Origin: Odiellus spinosus
Taxonomy: Eukaryota > Arthropoda > Arachnida > Opiliones > Phalangiidae
Assembly (NCBI GenBank): GCA_963920705.1
Contig: OY987239.1
Span: forward strand, 4,436,254-4,500,253
Length of the DNA: 64,000 nt
Reading direction: 5' to 3'
Shown piece by piece: positions 22,081 to 35,247 of the stretch. The notes below the pieces were generated by a model that saw only the letters and a program-made list of their open reading frames with translations, was not told the DNA's origin and ran no database searches. The translations under genes were made by a program, and so were the position numbers. Position 1 is the first letter of the stretch; every line of letters starts with the position of its first letter.

Positions 22081-25000
22081 GGGTGCCGAATGGTTGTTTT
22101 TTCCTTGCGAATTGTCTCTGTTCTCGGTTGATCGGCAACCGAACAGTTCTCGAATCTCCCTGGCGGCCCAAGCCTCTTCGACGTACATTTTGTCAGCTAC
22201 TCCACGCAAGATAACCATGGCGTCTCTTAATTTTCTGAATATGGAATCCTGGGTAAGGCATCGTCAACTAGTAGCCCTTTACATTCTTAAACTATTTTTT
22301 TTGGGAAGAATAAATCATTGATTGTTCTCGCTTCCATTTGTATTTTAATATTCCAGTTCATCATTTGTCTGATGGCAAGTTTAACATTCATTTCCGCTGA
22401 GATGTCCGTCATTAATCTGCCCCTGGACCTCAAAATTACCTTGACCCTGAGGAATTTCGCGCACGAATTCTATGAAAACTTATGGAGAACTAGCCTATTG
22501 TTCTTCTTCGAACGTCAGATAGTTAACATTTTTTAATTGAACTGATTTTAGACTCTGGATACAATCTATTTAGATTGTTAAAACACGCCTAAACACGTTA
22601 TCAAATCTTGCGACAAAGTCGAAGTAGTAATTCTCGGATAATCATTAAAGTTACGAAACGATAGGCTCGAAGAAATATTGATTTTTTCCAAAGGAGTCAT
22701 TTGCTGATACCAATAAGAGTTCGTCTCTGAAATGGCATTGTGTGAACCGAAAGATATGTTTGTTAGGAATAGCGTGCTTTTTAGAGTTTAATTGGTTCAT
22801 GGGCTATTTTTATACGTTTAATGGCAACTTACTTTGAAAGCCTGGCCAAGAAACTCTCCTTAAATTTACGATCCGCGACATTTGGGCGCCGCCTTTTGGG
22901 TGCCGGGACAATTGGGCGCCGAGACACTTGGACGCCGAGACACTTGGGCGCCGAGACATTTGGGCGCCGAGACACTTGGGCGCCGAGACATTTGGGCGCC
23001 GAGACATTTGGGTGCCGAGATATTTGGGCGCAATAGTCGGAAAAACTTGAACGATATTTGGGCACCCGATCGTATAGTATCCTTACCCGAGCGCTGAACG
23101 GCGCCCTCCCTACTCATGGTCAGGCTCCGCTGAGTGCCGCCTAATGCGCTTTACGCCAAGCTAACCTAAAATATTACAAGACGAACGGGCTAGCCGAAGA
23201 TATTATTTAGTTGGATGAACGGGATAGTTCGTGTAATTATCTAACCTAACCTAAAATATTACAAGACGGACGGGCTAGCCGAAGATATTATCGTAATGGA
23301 ATAATCCATTGTTTAATTAAAAGATAATTTGTATTTGTATTTCTTACGAAAAATAAAAATAAAATATTACACGATATTATTAACGATTGTACTTCTGACC
23401 CTCTTGGTTCTAAACAAATTTTGCGTTTCAGGCAAAATGGTTTATTAACAAGTTCGAAACCAAAATATTAAATCGGTGACGAAAACGTAATCTTACGAAA
23501 CTTAACCTCAATGAATCAACTAAAGTTCAGTCGGGGAGGTAAACATTATTGGGAGACATTGGGCCGAATCCCATTCGAAAGAAAAACCTGCTCATTGGTT
23601 ATAATCTTTGCTTAGCCTAACCTAAAATGTGGCTCAAATGTCCCGGCGCCTAAATGTCCAGGCGCCCAAATGTCCCAGCGCCCAAATGGCTCGGCGTCTA
23701 AATGTCCCGGCGCCCAAATGGCACGGCGTCCAAATGTCCCGGCGCCCAAATGGCACGGCGTCGAAATGTCCCGGCGCCCAAATGGCTCGGCGTCCAAATG
23801 TTCAGGCGTCCAAATGTCCGGAGCCCAAGTGGCGGTGCCCAAATGTCGGCGCCCAATTGGCCGGTTCCCTTAAACTTAGGCTTAGCAAGTCTAGTTCGCG
23901 ATTTTAATAATTATGTGAAAATTACCACGAAACCTTTGGTGAGTTTTGAAACGTATTTTCGCGCATCATAACTATTCAAATGGTTTAAAAATAGCTTGTG
24001 TAGCGTCCCTAAATTAACAAAGAGTTTAAAATTCATGTATTTTTTTTCTTAATTTCTTTTCAGCATTCGTACGTTTACTCAGGATTCTAAGCTGGCGTAT
24101 CCTGCTGGCGGTTTGGTTAATAGCCATCTCTTTCATTTACATCGACATGTGTAGCAACCTCAGTTCAAAGTTCACCAAAACCGAATACAGCTACGTTGAC
24201 TCCGTGGAAAATTTACCCCGGGGATCGATATAAACACGTTTTTCTCATCAAGGACTATGTCGAGGAGGGATTCGTCAACAAGATGGCTGAGATCGACGAC
24301 AATTACTTAGAACTGAAGAAGCAAATGCAACGGAAGGAGGAGATTGATTTACTTGAAACTTCATTTATGGATTTAATCTATAAAAATAATTATCTAATCA
24401 TCGCGGAACTCATTGGGAAAATTGGAGTGAAAGCGTTGCTCAGCATTACGTCGGAAGCGCCACCACGTCACCTGATCTCTTTCTCCGAACCCCTCTACAG
24501 CACATTCATCGTTTTTCCCATAGCTCGCAACGCCTCGTCCAGAACAGTGGACGCCATCAACGGCCTGTGAGATTACGTAATATCTTTTAAAGGGTGAGAC
24601 GCGGCGAAATAAATTTAGTCCAAACCAGAAGCGGATGAACCCTCCTTTGAAGCCTATTAGTGGTTTGAAAAGTTCAAAAGTGAATAGAATGACTTTTCTT
24701 ATTTTTGGTGCGTAAAAAATGGGAGGTGGTTCTCACAGTCTCGCCAACTGCTCGTTACAAAGTTCAAGAGAAGGTTACAAAAAAGGAAAATCCTCAGGCG
24801 GATGGATATGCTATATTTATGCTCAAAGAGTCAAGCAAATTCAGCTCGTATCGTACTCATGGGAAGGCTAGAGCTCGGAATTTTCAAATAATAAATCGCG
24901 GGCGTCCTACATGTTTTGAGGCTTCACCCCCAAAAAAGGGAGAAATTATCCAATTTTCGTAAGGCGAATGAAGTAAGTCCCCTCCGAGCTAGTACAAGAA

Positions 25001-25658
25001 CTTTTACCCCATCAGAGTGGTACTCATGGAACCGTATTAGAGAAACACTCTTCAAAGGAAGGATTAATCGGTTTCTAGATTTACTGGCCTAAGCTCTTGT
25101 AATAATTTGACTCGAAATTCTATATAATCCTACATTGTATTAGAACTCTAAAGCATTCAAAAAGGTTTAGAAAAACTCCAGAAATTCAGAACTAGCTTTT
25201 GATTTGCCATACTTTTATTCGAATGTCATTTTTGGTTTAGAAAAAGTGTTTTAAACGTATAAATCTATTTCTATAATGAAATTTCCTGCTACATCATTTG
25301 GGCGGAACGTCTCAGTTCTTTTTAATGAGCCGCGTATCACCTTTTAAGAAGAGTTTTTAAGGCGTTGCAACAATTGTTTAAAATTATTCCCAACGAAAGT
25401 GCTACGATGGAAATGGAGAAGAAGATCATGGCTAATTTCTTCAACGAGATGGACTTCCTATTTTTCGGCATGCGATGGACCAAACCGGGGGAAGTATTTC
25501 AAGACACGACCTTCAGCGACGTCAAGAGCGTAGTTGACCTTTTCGTCATCGGCTCTATCATGGCCGGTCTCATTTTCGTCGTCGAATACTCGACCGTGCT
25601 AATTCGTAACGTATTCAACTTTTATGATTCAAAGCGAAACAAATTGGGATGCTTGTAA
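22081..25658 (+). pseudogene. Ionotropic-receptor-like gene 3, probably frameshifted
   Basis: Best preserved IR of the window. Exons: 22081-22252 (AEWLFFPCELSLFS..., donor GTAAGG); 22357 to about 22520 (TM1 IICLMASLTFIS, then RNFAHEFYENLWRTSLLFFF, the pore-side block also seen in the two other copies); 24064-24566 (TM3 ILSWRILLAVWLIAISFIY, then EYSYVDSVENL and the second ligand-lobe segment to FIVFPIARNAS, donor GTGAGA); about 25344-25658 (NESATMEMEKKIMANFFNEM, TM4 VVDLFVIGSIMAGLIFVVEY, short tail, stop). Inside exon 3 the frame changes near 24210, leaving SVENL in one frame and KDYVEEGF in another. The canonical SYTANL motif after TM3 is not kept, as in many divergent IRs. A minisatellite-armed element lies in the intron before exon 3. 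The amino-terminal lobe was not found. Confidence 0.7.
22884..23865. mobile_element. Foldback-like element 2 with minisatellite arms
   Basis: Left arm 22884-23035 is an array of the 16-bp unit GGGCGCCGAGACATTT. Right arm 23632-23865 is the same motif inverted (aaatgtcccggcgccc). The core (about 23150-23600) has two copies of cctaaaatattacaagacg with cgggctagccgaagatatta, and an R1 end fragment (agttcagtcggggaggtaaa) at 23527-23546. It sits in the intron between the pore and TM3 exons of the IR gene. Confidence 0.7.
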
Positions 25659-26880
25659 ATATCCAAATTTTGAAGCAAAGCTGTATCTACGAAATTATTT
25701 TCAATTATCAATTATCATTAATTAGCAAAAAACCTTTTGAACTTTTCCACTTTTCTCGAGGATAACATTTCAAGAGATTAATGTAAAATGAATATAAAAT
25801 TCATGCGTTTGGGGCGAGATCAATTCCTTTAAAAATTGCTTGACTACAAAAGTTTTCGGTGTATTTTGAGGGCGCATTCCTCACCACAAAATAAAGTATT
25901 TTTGATCCACCAATTTTCTCTTACTGTAAAAATTAACTATTAAGGCGGTAGTCAATGGGAAACTCAACAAAATGGGTCATTTGCCGAACTTATTATATAG
26001 CGAACTACAAATGTTATCAGTTCGCGGTTTTCACTTAAATTAGAATTGAAATCTTCTTTAGTTCATGAATTAATTTTGATAATTATAACGCCTGAGATTA
26101 GCGAATCTGGTTTAAAAATAACTTACCGAAATTTTATCATTTTCTTATTTATTATCTCGCGACATTACTTCCAACGAACCGTAAAAGTCGGCCGTAGTTC
26201 GTGGTATAATTTGACTATGTTAAGTTTAATTTTTCTCTTCTTACGATAATAAATGGATATTATAACGGTATTTTATGCGTAAACTTGAAGATGCCGCCAC
26301 AATAGAGTCCAATTATCACAGACCCGTCACCCTCTTCCGTGATAAGGGGGATACTGTGGAAGGATATAATTCAACGACTAGGAAATAATTATACCCAAAC
26401 AACCCTTACTCCCAGAAAAACTGAGACCCCTATTATGAAAAACAGTGCCATCTCGTGTTTTATCATCATACTAAATAGCAGATTCACATTAGTCCTTTTT
26501 TAAGGCTGAGCAAATTTTCATAATCATATATTATAACGAAACCTTTGGTGAGTTATGATACGGTTCCCACCCCTAATTTAAGATTTCAAATCAATTTCAA
26601 ATAAATCTTAATCAGAGTCTAGTAGTCTAGTATCTATTTACTATATTTATGATACAGGAATATACAGGATGTTTCAAAAATGGTGTAAGAACCGAGCTAC
26701 AGTGAGTTCTATGGGTCATTTTAAGACGAAAATGTTCCATTAAGTCTTGTCGTACGGGGCGCCGTATAAGAGTAACGAAATGAACCATGTACGAATGACC
26801 CCTTAACGTACGTTACTAAATGATAAAATACCGGATTTTAAAGTAGTTTTGACAATAAATATTTAATACAGTGCAGTTTC
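25659..26880. other. Noncoding stretch
   Basis: Sequence after the IR stop; no gene recognised. The first 100 bases still resemble the tract after the orphan exon (tttgaagcaaagctgtat), showing that the paralogy extends past the stop. Confidence 0.45.
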
Positions 26881-29800
26881 TTTGAGTAGAGAATGCAACC
26901 TAACAAAAAGTGATTTTTTTTATCGATTCCTTATCGTTTAAATAGGCCTTATCCATCAGTAAACAAAAAATAACAATCAAATATTAAACTAGAAATAAAG
27001 GGCCTAGCCGGATAAGATAGTGAAAATTGCCTTTGAACGAATCGAAAGAAAAATAATCGTCCAATAATGAGCATGACTAAAGGTGGTCATGTGCAAATTT
27101 TCAGCTCATAACCTCAAAAACACATATGTGTTTTTCGTTTTTTGGCGATATCTTGGGCAAATTTAACCAAATCGAATATACTTTTCTTTTTCAATTAAAG
27201 GGAGGTTTTACACTGGTCGTTTGTGTGTGTGTGTCTGTGTGTCACATCCGGCGTACACTACTTCCGATGTAACCGGATATCACGTGACCTAGCTCGTGGA
27301 GCAAAAAGTCTAGAGACGTAATCATACCAGCTTATCGTTCAATTCCGGGGAATTACCTCCTTTAAGCGTGGCTGCCACATTGAGTTTCATGTATCGTGCA
27401 ATTTCATACAACAGGACGTCTCCAATTGCATATTTTCGCATTTCACCATCCACTTTACGGTCAAACCTCGATGCTGTACAGTTGAAGGCGATTATAAGCA
27501 ATGGGACGTCTCCCACTGTTATAATCACCTCCGACCATACCTACACCAAGGTCCAACCTCCAGTTTCCGATCTCAGCGGGCCATACTAGCAAGGCGTCCC
27601 TCACTAATATGGTCCTCATCAATCTTCCACTCTCCAAACATCGCCCCACCAATGGGTAAATTAGCTTTGCGAACCAAGCGCCTAGAGATCAAGAATCAAC
27701 AAGATATTGAAGGGAGGGGGTTTTCCTCCCAACTTCATGGCCACATCACTCAATTAATAAAGGCTTTCGAAGGGTTTATATACTACCTTTTTGGAATGAA
27801 TGCAAATTAGGCTTATGGTGTGATATCGTTTACGGAAATGAAACGCAATATTAATTTATATTATAATTAAAATTATCAATATGGTTCAACTTAATCTAAT
27901 TAATAATTCAGTTGAAAAATAAATTTAAAATTCGAGATATTTAAGAAATTGTTCAAAAATTTAAAGAATAGTGACCGTTTAATACCAGCTTGAGTTGGCA
28001 GCACGCGCTAAACTATTTTCCATATAAATCATTTAGTCAAAAAAGCAAAGGTATAACGGGCAGTATAGCCTTAGTCTTGCTGCAAACTTGGGGTGGATTG
28101 AAGAATCTAAATCACAGGTATCCAAGATCCCACCGTCCACTGAAATCGAATTAATGGAGACAAAGGTACTTTGACAAAATTTGATAAGACTTCCTCGGGT
28201 ACGAGAGTATCTTTAGTTAAACACAGATTTAAATAATGAAATATTGATAAAGTACATGAAGTAATAGAAAGTAAGGTGCCTGAATTGGTTACAAAAGGGT
28301 GAAATCATAAGCTTAGCCGAGCTTTATTAATTGCTTCAAAATGGTAAACAAACAGTAGAATGATAAGAAATATCCATTGAATTCGAGTTAATAGAGAGAA
28401 AGTATAGTTTATTGAGTACGAGTGCTTCTCTTGGTTAAGGCCCTACCGCAGTAAAAAAGCAGTTTTCGATGAATTTCATTTACGTTTTTAATCCCTTTAA
28501 AACTTCAACAAAGCCACGAAACTTTTCAAACTTAATTATTGAAATCTTATCTTTAAACTGGTAATTTTTTAAGATCTTGAAAAAATTAGTTTTTGAGTAA
28601 TTTTAGTTTAAGTTAATGCCCTTTTGCATTCGCGCTTGTTCATTATAATGTAACTCGCGTCAAATGTATGGGTCCGAAATTTTTTATTCTAAGCTCTTTT
28701 CAATCACAATTGTTGGATCAAAGGGATGAGATACTTTCAGGAAGATCCAATTATTAATTCGGGAGTTAAGTAAGTTCAAAGTCAAATTTAGTTTTTCGAA
28801 AATTTCTACATGATTTTCATACATCGAAATCACACACTTCTTTTCATTTTAAAATTTCGAAAAACCTTCATCCCCTGAAATACATATTCAGCTTATTTTT
28901 AAAACAATTCCCGTAATTTTCCCATTACTGATACGAGTACGAGTTAAGTTTAAATACAGTGCTATATTTCGCCATTGAAATTAACCTTGTGCCCAAAATC
29001 TCGTAGTTCCGGCAAAATCCGCTCGGGGGCCACCGAATTTTGACCTACTAATAGCAGCGATTTCTTTCCTCCGTATTACCCTCTATCATCAAAGGTCCCG
29101 TGGGGGCAATTATCCAGCAAGTAAAATGACTCGCCGCGCGGGACGTCCGATCTCAGCTATTAGGTCGTAAAAAAGAAGGGTACCCTTCTCCCGGACATTT
29201 CGCTGGGGGTGGAGGGGGTTTGGGGGGGGGGCAAGTGCTTCCAAAACTACAACAATACTTTTGGCTAAATAAAGAAGGCATTTTCTTTACGCGGTCCTGA
29301 AATGCTATAGTTGGCAATGATACCGCGAAGTGACACATAATATTGAACCCAATAAAGAAAATAGTAAACACATTTTGCGACTTTCTCTTATGGTTGGGGA
29401 GATGCTATTTTTGCTCCTTATGTTTTCCTAGAGTTTCAACGAAGTTTTGAATCTTTATTTTCGTTATTCCTCTCGCTCGGAGACACGAACATATACATAG
29501 TTTTCACTAAAGGGGGTAAGTGCCGTTCCCCCCATGTTGCCAACCACTTGTGAGTGCAGAGGGAAAGGCTAGAGTTCAGTTTTGAAACTGATCTGTTCTG
29601 AACTGCACTCACAAGCTCCTGGCAACCTGGGAATGAAAGCAAAGCTGGGTAAGAGGGGTGGAATTATCTTTTGCCCCTTTACTGAAAACTATGTATGAGC
29701 ATATTTCAAATTAATTCTAAAAGGTAGGATAAATAAAAATGTATTTGTTATAACCTATAGGCAATCATATTTCAAAATCAACGTGAAGAAATGTATGAGT

Positions 29801-30044
29801 AACGTCCATATATTAATCCTAACGTTGATTTGACCGACAGATATACCTAACATAATTATCAATTTGGAAAAAACTGTTATACATAAGTTGGCTCAAAGCT
29901 GAGCTTTTAGTTTTCAAAGATTTAAGAAGTATTTTAGTAGTCAAGCTAAAACATTTCGCTCCATTACTTTTCATAGAAGTGTAAACCCCAAAGCAAAGTA
30001 TATTCTTGCGCAAGAACAGGTTCCAAAAAAAAAAGAATAAAATA

Positions 30045-32457
30045 ACAAGTTGGGAAACCAAAATATAACCTCCCCGACCCCGACGTTAAGGTAACATAAC
30101 CTAACCTAACCTAAAATAAAAGATGAAAAGAAATGACGAGTATTGGAAGAGTAGAAGAAACAGCGTGCATTTCAATCACACTTCTCTATTTCCCCATCTA
30201 GGTAACGGAGTATAAGTATTTTCCCTTAACCTCAAGGATTCAGAGAATGCAAAAGTGTGTCCAGCGTTACCCATAATTATATGCGACAGGTCGTAGACTT
30301 TTTAATACACACACCAAATGAAATGTCCTGCGTTACCCATAATTATATGCGGCAGGGCATAGATTTCTTAATAGACACACCAAATGAAATGTTTATTTCA
30401 TAAGTAAAAATGTAAAATACAAGTTCTTGTAATATTAATTAACACTTGAGTATAGGCTGTACTGTGTGATTATCTTTGATAATCCACTGATTTGATAAAG
30501 ACGAAGAATTTAGTCTGGGATGGCAAGGAAGACAAGGAATGAAAACGACGAAGATATGGTAGCAAGTTCCTCTTGGACAAACCAAGGAATATTGTAGACT
30601 GAATGTTCCATTTACAACCCATTGTCGGTAGATGATTGGTAATTACTTCCGGTACAATTTTCGTCTGAAATTCTTGATTTGACGTGCTAACAGAGGTCCA
30701 TTACTGATATTTTCATCATACAAGTGATCCCAGTCATTGGAAGAATCCAAGGATTGAGCTGGTTGAGAGGTTATTCTCCAAACCGGTTACAAGACGTTAG
30801 CTTCCACTCCTATGATAAAAAAAATATCTTAAAAGACTGAAAGTAGACTAATTTCCATACCGTTAGTAGAGCTCCTTTTATGTTTACAATTACGAGGCCA
30901 TATGAAGAACTGCCGAGCTTTTACTGACTGTAGGTATCTCATATGTCGAGTCCGAAAACACTAACTGCTTGCACGTTTCAATTCTTCGTAGCCGGGCCGT
31001 CTCTTTCTTGTGATAAATGAAAGCCGTGTCGCTGCTCTGTTGACTTCAAATGGTGATAACATTCTATGCTGGTTGATTATCTCCCTTAAGTCATTATAGC
31101 TCTCTTTTGTCTGGTCTGGCCTCGTCTCCTCTCCTCGTCTCGTCTCGTCTCGTCTCGTCTCGTCTCGTCTCGTCTCGTCTCGTCTCGTCTCGTCTCGTCA
31201 CGAAGATCACTGTACACGGCTTATTTCGATTATGAAAAAAATCGGAAATGTTTCTTGGTTTTATAGTGGAGAAAACTGAAGCCTATTTTTTTTTCCAACA
31301 TCAGATGTCCATTTTTTCTTCAAAATTGTTGTTTTTTAAACACGGGAAACCTACTGTACTTTTGTTCAAGGAGAGTTTTCACCACTATCATTTTTCTTAA
31401 GAGGTTTAACATTTTGTATCAATCCGCCACAGCTTTAAATCTTAAATCATTTCTATCTTGGATGCCCGTGTAAACGTACCTTTATTTAGATTCTTCAATC
31501 CACCCCAAGTTTGCAGAAAGCCTTAGCCTATACTGCCCGTTATACCTTTGCTTTTTGGACTAAATGATATATGGAAAACAGCTTAGCGCGTGTTGCCAAC
31601 TCAAGCTGGTATTAAACGGTCAAATTTCACAAAATTTTTGGACAATTTCTTAAATATCTTCTAAACTATCTCGAATTTTAAATTGATTTTTCAACTGAAT
31701 TATTAATTAGATTAAGTTTAACCATTTTGATATTTTTAATTATAAAATAAATTAATATTGCGTTTCATATCCCTAAACGATATCACACCATAAGGCTCAT
31801 TTGCATTCACTCCAAAAAGGTAGTATATAAACCGTTCGAAGGCCTTTATGAATCGAGTGATGAGGCCATGAAGTTGGGAGGAACACCCCCTCCCTTCAAA
31901 GTCTAGACGTTTATCGTAACCCTAGGCACTTGGTAGGCAACGCTAATTTACCCATTGGTGGGGCGATGTTTGGAGAGTGGAAGATTGATGTGGACCATAT
32001 TAGTGAGGGACGCCTCGCTAATATGGCCCGCTGAAATCAGACACTAGAGGTTGGACCTTGATGTGGGGATGGTCGGAGGTGATTATAACAGTGGGAGACG
32101 TCCCATTGCGTATAATCGCCTTCAACTGTCCAGCATCGAGGTTTGACCGTAAAGTGGATGGTGAAAGGCGATAATATGCAATTGGAGACGTCCTGTTGCA
32201 TATAATTGCACGACACCTGAAACTCAATGTGGCAGCCACGCTTAAAGGAGGTAATTCCCGTTAAACGGAATTGAACGATAAGCTGGCATGATTACGTCTC
32301 TAGACTTTTGGCTCCACGAGCTAGGTCACGTGATTTCCGCTTACACAGGATATCCGCTTACACAGGAAGTGACACACAGACACACAGACAGACAGACAGA
32401 CACACAGACACAACCAGTGTAAAACCTCCCCCTGAACTAAAGTTCAGTCGGGGAGGT
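30045..32457 (-). mobile_element. R1 element, copy C (near full length)
   Basis: Runs from acaagttgggaaaccaaaat to the other family end, ttcagtcggggaggt. 2.4 kb. It contains the (CTCGT)n microsatellite at 31135-31199 and a 73-codon frame at 32018-32239 that also occurs in copy B. Confidence 0.88.
31135..31199. repeat. (CTCGT)n microsatellite in R1 copy C
   Basis: About 13 pentanucleotide units; reverse complement of the GAGAC-type array at 44459-44606 in copy F. Copies A and E have only one or two units. Confidence 0.95.
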
Positions 32458-32624
32458 AAAAATCTTATCCCTTACAATAAGCACTGTTCGCAAATTAGAA
32501 TCAATGCGTTGATAGCCGGAGGAATTCTTTTTATAAGGACCATCTGCCCATTTTAGTCCCCGTCCCGTCCATCGTAATACTGTCTCAACGCATAATACAC
32601 GAGATAAAGGGAAGGGTGTATATT

Positions 32625-33026
32625 TTTTGTTAAAGGGAAAATGAAGTCTGTCAAGGATTTTTTATTGATTGCATAATTTTTAAATAGGTCTAATAATATT
32701 TAATTATAAATCAATTTTTAACTTATTCGGAAAATATGGATTCGCGGTAATTAAATTTTTTGCAGTGGGTGCGCCGATCAATCAGCGAACGCGAATCGGG
32801 GTTGCTATGGAAACACTCGAGTAGGGCGCGCTTCAGCTCGGTATTATGTGGCACGCACGTTCGCTGACTGATCGGCAAAAAAATTAAATATCTAAGAATC
32901 CCAGCTAAGCCTAAAAAAGTTTAAAAAAATACTAATTAAATATTAATCTGTAAAATTGTAACTGGTGAATTAGATCTATGATGAGATCGATAAAAGCTAC
33001 TAGTTGTCAGACTTCATTCTCCCTTT
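32625..33026. mobile_element. Diverged M1 MITE
   Basis: Hairpin with left ttaaagggaaaatgaa and right cttcattctcccttta termini. The inner palindrome has cgccgatcaatcagcgaacg against cgttcgctgactgatcggc. Confidence 0.7.
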
Positions 33027-33809
33027 AAATACCCACAGTTGACTATTCTTGAATACTTTTTCCTTTCATGGATATTCTGGTTTCCTACTCATTTTATGAC
33101 CAATTTATCACTTGAAGGGAAATCCTATTTTTGAGGGGCGGTAAAGTCAAACGAAACAAACTTTTAGCCGATATAATAGAAAAATCTTGGAAGAGTCAAT
33201 AAAAAATTAAGAAACCCCTCACGATTCATCCGGAATTTTCAGTACTTTCAAATTAGCTAGTCAACAGTTTATCTATTGCTTAAATGAGAATTGAGCTAAC
33301 TGGAAGAGACCACTTACACTTTGAAATTTCAGGTTGAATTTATCACATTTTCTGGAAAATCTCAATACGCGACGTCTTGTTTAGAATAAAATCGAAGCTA
33401 AGGACATCTGGTGGCAGAAAACCTTAACTTTTTTTTGTGGTACAGCCTTAAACAAAGATTTCAGTACTGAAAGATTGATAAGATATATGAAGTAATAGAG
33501 AGAAAGGTGGCTGAATGGGTTACGAAAAGGTTAAAACATAAACCTAGCCGAACTTTTTTAAGTGGCTCTAAATAGATGAACAAAAATTTATTTATTAATC
33601 AATAGATAAGCTTTTTTAATGGTATTTTTTATCGATAACTGAAAATTACATTCAATGGGTTTTTCTACTCGGGTAGCCCTCTTCAGCCGTTGTCGGGGAG
33701 GTAATATTTTGGTTTCCCAACTTGTCTTATTATTTGGTTTTTTAACTTTAATAAATCTCTTCTCGGCCCTATATAAACGAGATTTACAGATTCGGTACTC
33801 ATAGATGCA

Positions 33810-33995
33810 CTACTCCAATGGGTGGCTTACGTTAGCGTTTAGAATTGTGGTGAACCCTCTCACTTGCGCGGTGGTGTCGTCTTCGATTGTGTGGGCAATC
33901 GTTTCTCGCCTATATTTCGGGGTTAAGAGGCCCTTTCTCACGATCTTTTGGGTATAGTACTCGAATAAACTGAGGCGATTGAATTTAAATCGCAT
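33810..33995 (-). pseudogene. Possible IR fragment
   Basis: 61-codon minus-strand frame with FNRLSLFEYYTQKIVRKGLL followed by TPKYRRE. The spacing and chemistry resemble the IR segment before TM4 (small N-x-x-I helix, then a Gly-Leu turn and a basic cluster). It lies between two R1 copies. No neighbouring exon supports it, so this is tentative. Confidence 0.2.
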
Positions 33996-34049
33996 TACTT
34001 AAAAATGTGGCTTATTAAATCTATTATGTCTCTGTAAGAACATTACACA

Positions 34050-35247
34050 ATGTCCAAACATTTATAGAAATGTGACCGTTTAATATCAGTTTGAGTTGGC
34101 AGCACACGCTAAGCTGGTTTCCATATATCATTTAGTCCAAAAAGCAAAGGTATAACGGGTTGTATAGGCTAAGGCTTTCTGCAAACTTGGGGTGGATTGA
34201 AGAACCTAAATAAAGGTACGTTTACACGGGCATCCAAGATAGAAACGACATAAGACTTAAAGCTGAGGCGGATTGATACAAAATGTTGAACCTCTTAAGA
34301 AAAATTATAGTCGTGAAAACTCTCCTTGGACAGAAGTACAATAGGTTTCCCGTGTTTAAAAAAACAACAATTTTGAATTAAAAATGAACATCTGATGCTG
34401 AAAAAATAGGCTTCATTTTTCTCCACTATAAAACCAAGAAACATTTCCGATTATTTTCATAATCAAAAGCAGCCGTGTACAGTGATCTTCGTTGGCAGAC
34501 CAGGCGACAAGACGAGACCAAACGAAAAAGAGCTATAATGACTTAAGTGAGAAAATCATACAGCGCAGAATGTCATCACCATTTGAAGTCAACAGAGCAG
34601 CGAGACGGCTTTCATTTATCACCAGAAAGAGACGGCCTGGCTACGAAGAATTGAAAAATGCAAGCAGTGAGTGTTTTCGGACTCGACATATGAATATTTC
34701 TTGGTTTGTCCAAGAGGAACTTTCTACCATATCTTCGTCGTTTTAATTCCTTGTCTTCCTTGCCATCCCAGACTACATCCTTCGTTTTTATCAAATCAGT
34801 GGATTATCAAAGATAATCACACAGTACAGCCTATGCTCAAGTATTAATTTATATTACAAGCACTTGTATTTTACATATTTACTTTGAAAATAAACATTTA
34901 ATTTGGTGTGTCTATTAACAAATCTACGCCCTGCCGCATATAAATACGGGTAAAGTAGGACATTTCATTTGCTGTGTATATTAAAAAATCTACGACCTGC
35001 CGCATATAATTATGGGTAACGCAGGACACTCTTTTTGCATTCTCTGAATCCTTGAGGTTAAGGGAAAATACTTATACTCCGTAACCTAGATGGGGAATTA
35101 GAGAAGTGTGATTGAAATGCACGCTGTTTCTTCTACTCTTCCAATACTCTACACTTCTTTTCATCTTTTATTTTAGGTAGGGTTAGGTTAGATAATTTTT
35201 CCTTGACGTCAGGGTCGGGGAGGTTATATTTTGGTTTCCCAACTTGT
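34050..35247 (+). mobile_element. R1 element, copy E (5'-truncated)
   Basis: From aaatgtgaccgtttaatatc to ggtttcccaacttgt. The pentanucleotide region is unexpanded (caagacgagacc). Confidence 0.85.

Larger units (their letters stand above)
28439..33447. mobile_element. 5.0-kb TIR element with TTAA duplication
   Basis: Flanked by TTAA (28435-28438 and 33448-33451). Ends are imperfect inverted repeats: left GGCCCTACCGCAG and right, read inward, GGCTGTACCACAA, both followed by an A-rich tract. TTAA duplication suggests a piggyBac-type mechanism, but no transposase was recognised. It holds R1 copy C and an M1 copy. Elsewhere (28439-30044, 32458-32624, 33027-33447) I see no gene. Confidence 0.65.
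27188..33725 (+). mobile_element. R1 element, copies B+D: one copy split in two
   Basis: 27188-28438 is the first part of R1 (gggaggttttacactggtcg, a tg-rich stretch, cgtgacctagctcgtggagc, aggacgtctccaattgc). 33452-33725 is the last part (aacaaagatttcag to gtttcccaacttgt). Copy A shows that the two are contiguous in an intact element. The gap is the TTAA-flanked element. Confidence 0.8.

Noticed and set aside
22810..23117. Overlapping frames rich in SRRPNVSAPKCLGAQ
   Set aside because: Minisatellite translation in several frames; the same holds for 23612-23971.
24705..24962. 85-codon frame in the last IR intron
   Set aside because: No motif, no paralogue in the other IR copies, and no splice-site support.
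32308..32556. 82-codon frame with THRQTDRHTD
   Set aside because: Encoded by the (ca)n/(ga)n-rich end of an R1 copy.
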